Under the pieces are notes generated by a model. That model worked only from the letters and a program-made list of their open reading frames with translations. It was not told where the DNA came from and did no database searches. The translations under genes and the position numbers were made by a program. Positions 13,446-20,198 of a DNA stretch of 24,566 nucleotides are shown one piece after another. The stretch's first letter is position 1; the number at the start of each line of letters is the position of its first letter. Source of the stretch: a virus; the IMG/VR virus record IMGVR_UViG_3300028800_000306, positions 1 to 24,566 of that record; one strand, given 5' to 3'.

Positions 13446-14195
13446 ATGTATAACCCTGATGATAACTATGAAGTTCATCCAGAAATAGCAAAATCACTAC
13501 CACCGCAACCAGAACCGGCTATTGAAGAGCCAGCAGAGCAACCAGAAGAGCAACCAGTTGCAGCAGCTCCTCAGCCTGAAAGTAATAAAGAAATTAATCT
13601 ACGCATATTGCGTGAGCGAGCAGAGCGTGCTGAGCGTGAGCGTGATGAAGTATTGCGATATGTACAAGATCAGCGGCCAAAGCAAGCGGCAGCACCAGAG
13701 CCCGAAGAAGATATTAATATCGGGATTGGTAATGACGACATAGCTGAAGGCAAGCATCTTAAAGAAGTGTATAAGCGCGTTAAGAAGCTAGAAAGTGAGT
13801 TAGCACAATCACGCCAACAATATACTTCGACTGCGGCGGAACAACGGTTAAGATCGCAGTTTCCCGACTTCGAAAAAGTCGTCACAGCAGATAACGTTCG
13901 AATTCTTGCACAAATGCATCCGCCTGCTGGTAATACTTTACGTAATTCATCTGATATGTATGATGCTGGTTATATGGCATATACTTTAATTAAGCAGTTC
14001 AATATCGATGCACCACACCAAGCAGAGATTGAACGAGCTCAAAAGAATGCAGCAAAACCTAAGCCGTTGAATAGCATTTCGCCTCAACAGGGCGACACCC
14101 CCTTGTCTAGAGCGAATGCTTTTGCCAACGGCCTTACTGAAGATTTGAAAACACAGATGCTTAAAGAGATGAATGAAGCTCGTAAAGGATATTAG
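13446..14195 (+). CDS. Scaffolding protein
   Basis: 249 aa; ATG 13446 after AAGGAG. Scaffolding proteins guide coat assembly into a prohead and then leave. Typical marks: a Pro/Glu-rich disordered N-terminus (about 1-45), charged coiled-coil segments (RILRERAERAERERDEVLR at about 53-71, then about 98-125 with KEVYKRVKKLESELAQSRQQ), a small folded part, and a C-terminal amphipathic basic helix (EDLKTQMLKEMNEARKGY) of the type that contacts the coat protein. It lies directly before the coat gene. Role assigned from composition and position more than from a conserved motif. Confidence 0.8.
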   Translation: MYNPDDNYEVHPEIAKSLPPQPEPAIEEPAEQPEEQPVAAAPQPESNKEINLRILRERAERAERERDEVLRYVQDQRPKQAAAPEPEEDINIGIGNDDIAEGKHLKEVYKRVKKLESELAQSRQQYTSTAAEQRLRSQFPDFEKVVTADNVRILAQMHPPAGNTLRNSSDMYDAGYMAYTLIKQFNIDAPHQAEIERAQKNAAKPKPLNSISPQQGDTPLSRANAFANGLTEDLKTQMLKEMNEARKGY

Positions 14196-14211
14196 ATTTT
14201 CCTTTTTGGAC

Positions 14212-14236
14212 TGGTCGTGCGCAATCGACCATTTTT
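14212..14236 (+). terminator. Terminator-like hairpin 1 after scaffold
   Basis: TGGTCG (14212-14217) pairs with CGACCA (14226-14231), followed by TTTTT. First of five hairpins in the gap between scaffold and coat. Confidence 0.7.
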
Positions 14237-14241
14237 GACGC

Positions 14242-14266
14242 CCCCCTGGACCTTCCTCCCAGGGGG
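14242..14266 (+). other. Hairpin 2 in the scaffold-coat gap
   Basis: CCCCCTGG (14242-14249) pairs perfectly with CCAGGGGG (14259-14266) around a 9-nt loop. No T-run follows (ATAATTTG). Its stem sequence is related to hairpin 5. Confidence 0.65.
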
Positions 14267-14289
14267 ATAATTTGAAATTCCTTTATTTT

Positions 14290-14309
14290 CCGGTGTCTGC
14301 CGGTTTTTT
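14290..14309 (+). terminator. Terminator-like hairpin 3
   Basis: CCGG (14290-14293) with CCGG (14300-14303), then TTTTTT. Short stem, clear T-run. Confidence 0.5.
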
Positions 14310-14313
14310 GTTT

Positions 14314-14347
14314 CCTTGGAGGGTTTACATATTCCCTCCAGGGTTTT
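14314..14347 (+). terminator. Terminator-like hairpin 4
   Basis: CCTTGGAGGG (14314-14323) pairs with CCCTCCAGGG (14334-14343) with one G-T pair, then TTTT. The same GGAGGG/CCCTCC theme as hairpins 2 and 5. Confidence 0.65.
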
Positions 14348-14395
14348 ATTATGGCTTTGGTAAATCATAACATTCCTGTTACGTGTTACTGGTTC

Positions 14396-14432
14396 CCCCT
14401 GGAGTTTTCGTGAAATTTCTCCAGGGGTTTTT
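14396..14432 (+). terminator. Terminator-like hairpin 5 before the coat gene
   Basis: CCCCTGGAG (14396-14404) pairs perfectly with CTCCAGGGG (14419-14427), then TTTTT. Upstream of it, 14351-14413 could encode only a 20-codon peptide, which I do not call. Confidence 0.75.
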
Positions 14433-14476
14433 ATTTAAACGCTTTACTAATAAGAGTATTCAGTTCTATTATTGCA

Positions 14477-14558
14477 CTAGCGTACTGGTGCTTCGCTAGC
14501 CCTTCGAGCGTATTGAGATTCGCTCACTCATGGCGTACGGAGTTTCGCCGACTCGAGT
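14477..14558 (+). other. Structured leader before the coat gene
   Basis: A GC-rich block with three small hairpins: CTAGCG/CGCTAG (14477-14482/14494-14499), GAGCG/CGCTC (14506-14510/14521-14525) and GGCG/CGCC (14532-14535/14546-14549), then the palindrome ACTCGAGT (14551-14558). It fills the leader between the last terminator-like hairpin and the coat ribosome site (GGGAG at 14579-14583). I see no ORF or clear promoter in it. Confidence 0.45.
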
Positions 14559-14587
14559 AATGATAGTTTTTTCATGAAGGGAGTAGT

Positions 14588-17087
14588 ATGGCTATAACAA
14601 CTACAAGCACGCTTCCGGCACCCGTTAACTGAAGTTGAGCGGGTATAAAACTATGAGTGATTACATGGAAAGTCTAAACATAAATACAGATCTTTGTTAT
14701 ACTGAATTAAGTACAACAAAGGAGTATTTATGCATGATAACCAGAGCCAAACGCATTGGGCGTATATAGCTGGAATAATGGACGCGGATGGATGTTTTAT
14801 GATATTTAAACACAAGCGCAAAACTAAAAATAAGCAAACAGATCGAGCTTTAGTTTTTCCAAAGAACGTAAAGCAGTGGGCTATTTCCTATTTGCCTGGT
14901 GTTAAAATAGCAATGATTGAACCTGAAGCTATAGATCTCATTCAGAAAGAAATGGGATTCGGCAATATGCACATCGATGGCGCTCGTAAGAGTAGACCCA
15001 AATCGAAGCCAATTTATCATTGGTACATGCGAGACAAACTGCGAGTGGCAGAATTCATAGAAAATGTGATGCCTTATCTGAGAGTTAAAAAAGATAGAGC
15101 GCGCCATCTTTTAGAATTCTGTAAACATTTGAAGAATGTTCCGCATGTGGGATATAAGGGTTTATCTCAAGAAGAGCTAGATTACCGAGAAGACATGTAT
15201 ATAAAAATGCGTGAGTTCAATGGTAATAAAGTAGGCGCAACGACTAAGCCTCATGGGCACGAGAGTGCATGCGATAGTCTAAACTCATAGGAAACTATGA
15301 GAGAGTGGATCGAAGAATCTGCTCCGCCAGAAATGGTCAGTAGGATGTGGGATCGCATCCGAAAGTAATAGCGAGTCAACAAAGTTTTAGTTATAAACTT
15401 TTGTCGGTGCCAGTGCCTAATATGATCCATAAAATCCCTGCGATGAAGAAGAATATGCCCCGTAATGGTGGTACAACTCTTCGTATGCGCAGGTATAATC
15501 CATTAGCAACAGCGATGGTTCCACTTGGTAACTCTGGTGTGACTCCACCGGCCCAAAATTTGACTGCTGTGGATATTGATGCAAAGATATCGTTTTACGG
15601 TACTTATGTGGTTTTGAACGAGCAAGTAACATTGCAAAACCAAGACCCTGTATTAAACGAATCAGCAGCACGTTTGGGTGTTTCGCTACGTCAAACCGAA
15701 GACCAATTAACACGCGATATGCTTGCTTCAACAGCGAGTTTTATCAACTCTGTTGGCGGATTTGACGGGGACAATCCAACGGAAATCACACGTTCTGATG
15801 TTGATACGGTTGTGCGTGCGTTATTGAATAATAATGCTTACACAATCATGGATAACATTGAAGGTGAAGATAAGTTCGGAACCGCGCCTAGAATGAATGG
15901 GCGCTATAAACTTTCTCTGATTGACTTGGAAGCCCAAGCTTAAGAGCGGGCGACAGGGCGGAAGGCGTAAGCCACCGTGAACGACTAAGTGAGAAGGCAC
16001 CGAAAGGTGATGCGATAGTCTGACCTCCGACCGATAAGGCGGAGAGGCGAATCCGAAGAGGTTTGCCCGCCTAGAAATAGGTCACAAAAGTAACAGAAAT
16101 GGTTCGTGATGCATATTTTGCTTTATGCTCCACAAATTTGACCGGAAGTCTTGATAACGTTGCTGGATTCATCCAAAAGAACCAATATCCAGCTCCAATG
16201 AATGCTTTGCGTTCAGAATGGGGTGCTATTGGAAACTTAAGGTTCTTGATTTCATCCATTGGTAGCATTACTCCACTTTCGTCAGCTAACGGCAACGATG
16301 TGTATAACATCTTCTGCGTTGGTATGGAAGCGTATGCTTGCATAGAGCAAGACGGCTACAGTGCCTCGTTCATAGAAATGTATGTGAACGTTAAATCTTC
16401 TCTGATAGACTTGGAACCCGTAGTGGCAATAAGCTAACCGGAAACAAGGGGCAAGATTATGGTTAAAATTAAAGATTGCATGAAGGAATTGGGATATAGG
16501 CCTGCATTTTGTAAATGTTCTGCGTGTAGAATAAATTCTCGCGAATTTGTTAAAAATATTTGCAATAATCCAATATCAATTCCACTTAAATATCTTAATG
16601 GTGAAAATAATCAGCCTGAACGACTAAGTGAGAAGACCTCGAAAGAGGATGCGATAGTCTGAACTCCAAAGGAAACTTGGAGAGGCGAATTCGAAGAAGT
16701 TTGCCCGCCCTACGTACGTACTACGTAAGGTCATAAAAGTAACAGAATTGATATAGACCACCTATATATGATGGCCCATTGGCGCTTAACGCATCAGTCG
16801 GCTATAAATTCGCTGAGGTTAAAATTAGTGACCTCGTTAAATCTTTTCTGATTGACTTGGAAACCCTTGTAATGGGTGACAGGGCGCAAGCGCAAGCAGC
16901 GTGAACGACTAAGTGAAAAGACGTCGAAAGACGATGCGATAGTCTGAACTCTATGGAGACATAGAGAGGGAGATTCGAAGAAGTTTCCCCGCCCTACGTA
17001 CGTACTACGTAAGGTCATCAAAGTAACAGAATGCCTAGGATTACGAACGACTTGTGGGTATTGAATTTACGCGCAACATTGGCTTAA
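14588..17087 (+). CDS. Major capsid protein, N4-gp56 family, split by four group I introns
   Basis: Joined exons 14588-14625, 15376-15889, 16102-16373, 16751-16820 and 17034-17087 give 948 nt, a 315-aa protein in one frame. Coat subunits of this HK97-fold family form the icosahedral shell. Family marks: MAITTTSTLP N-terminus, PNMIHKIPAMKKNMPR, TLRMRRYNPL, TAVDIDAKISFYGTYVVLNE, DPVLNESAARLG, EWGAIGNLRFLISS, and an ending RITNDLWVLNLRATLA. Each junction restores a continuous motif: PAPV-QQSF, KFGTAP-VRDAYFAL, YSASFI-YRPPIYDG, FAEV-PRITNDLW. ATG 14588 follows GGGAG. Without splicing the frame stops 14 codons in, so the coat, and hence the particle, depends on RNA splicing. The exon ORFs seen alone are not separate genes. 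Confidence 0.9.
14675..14703 (+). promoter_or_regulatory. Possible promoter inside intron 1 for the endonuclease gene
   Basis: TAAACA (14675-14680), 17-nt spacer, TATACT (14698-14703), 26 nt before the endonuclease ATG. It would allow the endonuclease to be made independently of coat transcription, as is common for intron-borne endonuclease genes. Confidence 0.4.
14730..15290 (+). CDS. LAGLIDADG homing endonuclease in intron 1
   Basis: 186 aa; ATG 14730 after AAAGGAG. One LAGLIDADG motif at residues 12-22 (YIAGIMDADGC), where the acidic residues bind the catalytic metal; a single motif implies a homodimer. The rest (GFGNMHIDGARKS, WYMRDKLRVAEFIENVMPYL, RVKKDRARHLLEF) fits the alpha-beta pattern of the family. 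Such enzymes cut intron-less copies of the gene so that the intron is copied in. The last 16 or so codons overlap the P7/P8 part of the ribozyme core, so the tail (GATTKPHGHESACDSLNS) is dictated by RNA structure. It may also help fold the intron. Confidence 0.85.
   Translation: MHDNQSQTHWAYIAGIMDADGCFMIFKHKRKTKNKQTDRALVFPKNVKQWAISYLPGVKIAMIEPEAIDLIQKEMGFGNMHIDGARKSRPKSKPIYHWYMRDKLRVAEFIENVMPYLRVKKDRARHLLEFCKHLKNVPHVGYKGLSQEELDYREDMYIKMREFNGNKVGATTKPHGHESACDSLNS
15890..16101 (+). ncRNA. Group I intron 2 (212 nt, no ORF)
   Basis: P1 pairs exon GCGCCT (15884-15889) with GGGCGC (15899-15904), U-G at the junction; the last base is G 16101. P7 halves are in ACGACTAAGT (15981-15990) and TGCGATAGTC (16011-16020); the hairpin between them is CACC-GAAA-GGTG. 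A following hairpin CTCCG/CGGAG and CCTA-GAAA-TAGG precede the 3' end motif AAAAGTAACAGAA. Removal joins codons 184 and 185. Confidence 0.88.
16374..16750 (+). ncRNA. Group I intron 3 (377 nt, carries a 67-aa ORF)
   Basis: P1 pairs exon CGTTCAT (16367-16373) with GTGAACG (16384-16390), U-G at the junction; the last base is G 16750. P7 halves: CGACTAAGTG (16621-16630) and GCGATAGTCT (16651-16660), with CCTC-GAAA-GAGG between and CTCCAA/TTGGAG after. A 31-nt 3' segment (16704-16734) is identical to intron 4. Removal restores the split Ile codon AT-A. Confidence 0.88.
16459..16662 (+). CDS. Small ORF inside intron 3 (67 aa)
   Basis: ATG 16459; a weak ribosome site (AAGGGGCAAG) precedes it. It encodes MVKIKDCMKELGYRP, then a Cys cluster (FCKCSACRIN) and a tail that, as in the intron 1 gene, is read through the P7/P8 core (ERLSEKTSKEDAIV). 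It occupies the same place in the ribozyme as the intron 1 endonuclease but shows no LAGLIDADG motif. It may be a shrunken endonuclease (a zinc-motif type) or a DNA-binding remnant, or not expressed. Confidence 0.5.
   Translation: MVKIKDCMKELGYRPAFCKCSACRINSREFVKNICNNPISIPLKYLNGENNQPERLSEKTSKEDAIV
16821..17033 (+). ncRNA. Group I intron 4 (213 nt, no ORF)
   Basis: P1 pairs exon GAGGTT (16815-16820) with GACCTC (16830-16835), U-G at the junction; the last base is G 17033. P7 halves are in GAACGACTAAG (16903-16913) and GCGATAGTCT (16936-16945), with CGTC-GAAA-GACG between and CTCTATG-GAGA-CATAGAG after. 3' hairpin CCTACGTA/TACGTAAGG shared with intron 3. It leaves an exon 4 of only 70 nt. Confidence 0.88.
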
Positions 17088-17097
17088 GGAGAGAACT

Positions 17098-18102
17098 ATG
17101 GATGGAACAATTCTCGGCCAAGGCACGTTTACTCAAGGCGCCACGGCTGCAAATAAAACTATTGTTATACCTTCAGGTGTTGATTGGCTTGAGATTTATA
17201 ATTTAACTCAAGCTGGTCTGGTTGCGGGTAATGGATTTCATTTCTACTGGCAGCGTGGATTCGTTGTTGGTGGTGATGCCACAATTGGTATCGTAGAATC
17301 ATCTGGTGCTGCGGGTGCAATGTCAGTTGGACAAACTGCTACACAAGCATTTGTATTATACGATCCATCAGTGAAATATTTGGGCAACCCAGTAGCAATT
17401 ACTGGTTCCTCGAACGTGGTACAACCAATTATTTCAACTGCTTCAACTTTTGGATTATCGGCTGGTTCAGTCGTTCGTCTTTCTGGAGTTACAGGTCAGC
17501 CTGACATGGGCGGCATAGATTTCGTTATCGATACCGTTAACGCAAATACTAATTTCCGAATCGCGAACGCATTAGCAAACGCCCCTGGCGCTGCTGGTAC
17601 CGCTGGTTTTTATCGAATTATAAACTTTAACCCATTGTTCTACCCAAGAAATAGAACAATTGCGAACATCTCTCAAGCGGTTCAAGCCGTTGTGACGACA
17701 ACTGTTCCGCATGGTTATACTGTTGGACAACAACTTCGATTCAATATTCCTGCAGTATCGGGAATGATTCAGTTGAACCCAACGTCTCAAAATAATTATC
17801 TTTCAGCAACTGTCGTAACAGTAATTGATGCCAATAACTTTTCTATCAACATTGATACATCGTCATTTACTGCGTTCAGTTTCCCAACTGTTACTCAAAT
17901 GCCAAGTACGTTCCCAGAGGTCATTCCTTTTGGTGAAAATACTGCATTAGCGCTCAGTCTGGGTGTCGATATTCTTGGCGATGCAACCGTTAATACCGGT
18001 TTCCTCGGCATGACATTGGCTGCTGGGGCATTAATGCCTGCAGGTTCTGCTAATGATGTTATTTACTGGCGTTCCGGTAAATCCACATTTGGCGGACTTT
18101 AA
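17098..18102 (+). CDS. Virion structural protein, beta-rich, downstream of coat
   Basis: 334 aa; ATG 17098 after AAGGAGAG, 10 nt after the coat stop. Rich in Gly, Ala, Thr, Asn and Val, predicted beta throughout. Residues about 195-270 (TTTVPHGYTVGQQLRFNIP, SGMIQLNPTSQ, TVVTVIDANNFSINIDTSSF) resemble the small FCCH-like beta module often found in phage virion proteins; related stretches are in the proteins at 18621 and 20830. Probably a head decoration or head-tail structural protein. The specific role is not known. A strong terminator follows. Confidence 0.68.
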   Translation: MDGTILGQGTFTQGATAANKTIVIPSGVDWLEIYNLTQAGLVAGNGFHFYWQRGFVVGGDATIGIVESSGAAGAMSVGQTATQAFVLYDPSVKYLGNPVAITGSSNVVQPIISTASTFGLSAGSVVRLSGVTGQPDMGGIDFVIDTVNANTNFRIANALANAPGAAGTAGFYRIINFNPLFYPRNRTIANISQAVQAVVTTTVPHGYTVGQQLRFNIPAVSGMIQLNPTSQNNYLSATVVTVIDANNFSINIDTSSFTAFSFPTVTQMPSTFPEVIPFGENTALALSLGVDILGDATVNTGFLGMTLAAGALMPAGSANDVIYWRSGKSTFGGL

Positions 18103-18110
18103 GATCTAAT

Positions 18111-18152
18111 AGCGGGCGCCGCTCCGCGTTTATTTTAGGCGCCCGCTCTTTT
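18111..18152 (+). terminator. Rho-independent terminator after the 17098 gene
   Basis: AGCGGGCGCC (18111-18120) pairs perfectly with GGCGCCCGCT (18138-18147), followed by CTTTT. It separates coat and decoration genes from the neck and tail genes, which would let coat be made in excess. Confidence 0.85.
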
Positions 18153-18166
18153 AAAAAGGAGAGAAG

Positions 18167-18619
18167 ATGTCAGAAGCAAAGAAGCATACAGAAAAAAAAG
18201 AACAACCAATAAACAAAAATTTACGTTACCAGCGTGATAAAGACCGCGAAAAAGTGCGTGGAATCTTCAAATTCTATGAAGTTCCAGGTGGCGGCATGTC
18301 ATTTGTTTATCGTGCCTATAAAGAAGACCAAGTTGAAAGATTTGACCTAATAGATGGTGAAATTTATACCTTACCACTTGGTGTAGCAAAGCATTTGAAT
18401 AAAAATGGCTGGTATCCTGAGTATGAATTCATCAAGGGTGAAAGCGGCACACAAGGTGCTTATGCTCCTTCAATGGGCAGCTCTGCTCCTTCGATCATGC
18501 GCGTTGGCAAGAAAGTACGCAGATTTGGCTTTCAAAGTCTTGAATTTGTTGATCTTGAAGATCTTACGCAAAATGGTAAGCCAGTAAATGAACTGGTAAC
18601 CGTAGAACAGGTACTATAA
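18167..18619 (+). CDS. Conserved-looking head/neck protein (150 aa)
   Basis: ATG 18167 after AGGAGAG. The N-terminal 30 residues are charged and probably disordered; the core KVRGIFKFYEVPGGGMSFVY, RFDLIDGEIYTLPLGVAKHL and NKNGWYPEYEF reads as a compact beta domain; a Ser/Gly/Pro-rich linker leads to a basic end (MRVGKKVRRFGFQSLEFVDL). It looks like a type of protein found just after N4-gp56 coat genes, but I cannot name its function. Overlaps the next ATG by spacing of one base, so translation is probably coupled. Confidence 0.7.
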   Translation: MSEAKKHTEKKEQPINKNLRYQRDKDREKVRGIFKFYEVPGGGMSFVYRAYKEDQVERFDLIDGEIYTLPLGVAKHLNKNGWYPEYEFIKGESGTQGAYAPSMGSSAPSIMRVGKKVRRFGFQSLEFVDLEDLTQNGKPVNELVTVEQVL

Positions 18620-18620
18620 C

Positions 18621-19001
18621 ATGCCGGGGTATGTTCCAAGCTATTCTTATCCGAAGCCAATATTTCAGCCAGCGATGCGGGTAATAGCAGCTATAACCAC
18701 CACGAATCCCATGGAGGTCACCACTACTGTTAACCATTTATATATCGATGGGATTATTGTGCGCTTAGACATACCCCCTCATTTTGGCATGCAACAAGCG
18801 AATAAGTTAACGGGCACAGTAACAGTCACGGGACCAACTACCTTCACGCTTGATATAAATTCATTCACCTTTCAGCCATTCGTGCTACCCACTTCATATC
18901 CGCCTGGCTATCAAGATGCCCAAGTTGTTCCAATAGGTGAAGTGAGTGCGATTTTAACTGCAGCCGTACAAAATGTCTTACCTTTTAGAACATTGCCTTG
19001 A
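18621..19001 (+). CDS. Small beta-rich virion protein (126 aa)
   Basis: ATG 18621, one base after the previous stop; the ribosome site is weak (CAGG), consistent with coupling. Residues about 18-95 (ITTTNPMEVTTTVNHLYIDG, GTVTVTGPTTFTLDINSFTF) match the same beta-module pattern as in the 17098 protein: a turn, a hydrophobic strand pair and TFTLDIxSF. Virion component, perhaps neck or decoration; inferred from position and composition. Confidence 0.68.
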   Translation: MPGYVPSYSYPKPIFQPAMRVIAAITTTNPMEVTTTVNHLYIDGIIVRLDIPPHFGMQQANKLTGTVTVTGPTTFTLDINSFTFQPFVLPTSYPPGYQDAQVVPIGEVSAILTAAVQNVLPFRTLP

Positions 19002-19033
19002 TAGTCTGAGAGTATAAAAAAGGGGAGAGTATA

Positions 19034-20182
19034 ATGGCAGATTCATCGCTTAATGCGATACGCACCAAGGTAAGAAGAATTACACGAAGTCCATCCGAAT
19101 CACAGTTGACTACCGCTCAGCTCGATGAGTACATAAACACCTTTGTGATTTATGATTTCCCTGAGCATTTGCGTATGTTTAATTTGCATACAACGTTTAC
19201 GTTTTATTCGAATGCATTCCAAGACGAGTATCCTACTGATATATTGAGTTATGGAGCAGCATCAAATGCAGCGTCAAATCCGCTGTACGATTTTCAGAAT
19301 AGATATTTAACCATAAATCCACCGGTTTACATTGCGGGATTTCAATCGTTCTATACGCAAAGCAGGGAACAATTCTTTGGCATTTATCCTAAAGTTAATA
19401 GTATTGCTTCTATTGGGCCCCGTGGGGACGGTATTACTCAGCGTTTTGTTGGCGTTATCAACACCCAACAATCGTACATGTTGCCCGGACAGACCCGTCA
19501 ACAAGTCGGACTGCTCCAACGGCAGGTCTTATTTAGTTCTGTCGATAGTAATAATAACAGTCTTGCTCTTGTTGATGTACCGGTATTGGACGATGTTACC
19601 GGAAATCCGACCGTATTCGGTAATTTATATAAGCCAGGAACCGAACCAGCCACCCCTCCGCTTGCTTCTGCTCCCTATATCCCAGTAGTTGGTGGTAATC
19701 CCGATGCAGATAATTACATCAACTATGCAACCGGTCAGTTTGTTATTACCTTTCCATTCCCTCCAGGTCCTGGAAAAGTTATTGATAGCCAAACTGTTCC
19801 AACCACATTAGCACGCCCTCAGGCGATGTTATTTTACGATAACAAGTTTATCATCAGGCCGGTGCCCGATCAGCCCTACAGGGTCAATTTTGAGGCCTTT
19901 GTGCGGCCAACGCAGCTCTTAGCTTCAAGCGATAATCCACAACTGAATGAGTGGTGGCAGTATATTGCTTATGGAACCAGCAAGAAGGTATTTGAAGATC
20001 GTATGGATATAGAATCAGTGCAGCAAATTATGACAGAATTTAAGACGCAAGAATCGTTAGTATTACGTAGAACCATAGTTCAAAATACCAATGAACGCAC
20101 GGCGACAATTTATACTGAACAGACCGGCTTTGGTCCTGGTTGGGGTCAAGGTGGATGGGGTTATGGCAGTGGTACTTTTTAG
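19034..20182 (+). CDS. Putative neck/tail structural protein (382 aa)
   Basis: ATG 19034 after GGGGAGAG. The N-terminal 45 residues are helical and charged (SLNAIRTKVRRITRSPSESQ, LTTAQLDEYINTFVIYDFP), the pattern of connector or tail-tube adaptor proteins of short-tailed phages. The centre is beta-rich with many Pro, Tyr and Asn. Late part: FIIRPVPDQPYRVNFEAFVRP then a helix about residues 315-345. The C-terminus is Gly-rich (GPGWGQGGWGYGSGTF), probably flexible. By place (between head genes and the large tail protein) it could be the adaptor that joins portal and tail nozzle. Confidence 0.65.
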   Translation: MADSSLNAIRTKVRRITRSPSESQLTTAQLDEYINTFVIYDFPEHLRMFNLHTTFTFYSNAFQDEYPTDILSYGAASNAASNPLYDFQNRYLTINPPVYIAGFQSFYTQSREQFFGIYPKVNSIASIGPRGDGITQRFVGVINTQQSYMLPGQTRQQVGLLQRQVLFSSVDSNNNSLALVDVPVLDDVTGNPTVFGNLYKPGTEPATPPLASAPYIPVVGGNPDADNYINYATGQFVITFPFPPGPGKVIDSQTVPTTLARPQAMLFYDNKFIIRPVPDQPYRVNFEAFVRPTQLLASSDNPQLNEWWQYIAYGTSKKVFEDRMDIESVQQIMTEFKTQESLVLRRTIVQNTNERTATIYTEQTGFGPGWGQGGWGYGSGTF

Positions 20183-20198
20183 TTAATGGAGTTTAGTA

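Larger units (their letters stand above)
14626..15375 (+). ncRNA. Group I intron 1 (750 nt, carries LAGLIDADG gene)
   Basis: The 5' site is set by P1: exon ACCCGT (14620-14625) pairs with the guide GCGGGT (14639-14644), with the conserved U-G at the junction. The intron ends in G 15375. The core has CGACTAAG (15241-15248) and GCGATAGTCT (15271-15280), whose GACTA/TAGTC form P7, then the hairpin CTCATAG-GAAA-CTATGAG. These elements recur in introns 2-4. It interrupts codon 13 of the coat gene. Confidence 0.85.

Noticed and set aside
13108-13503. 131-aa minus-strand ORF
   Set aside because: The upstream half reads through the tRNA-like element and scaffold leader; the ribosome site and signal peptide support the shorter start at 13302.
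14351-14413. 20-codon leader peptide among the hairpins before the coat gene
   Set aside because: An ATG-to-TGA frame exists between hairpins 4 and 5, but no convincing ribosome site or attenuation codons support it.
15347-15943. Stand-alone 198-aa coat-like ORF
   Set aside because: Its first codons are intron 1 sequence and its last codons (after TAP at 15889) are intron 2 readthrough. Only 15376-15889 is coding, as exon 2 of the capsid gene.
16099-16437. Stand-alone 112-aa ORF
   Set aside because: Only 16102-16373 is coat exon 3; the ATG before it is the intron 2 end and the tail after SFI is intron 3.
17572-17790. Minus-strand ORFs opposite virion genes (this and similar ones)
   Set aside because: No ribosome sites, odd composition, and fully inside well-supported plus-strand genes.
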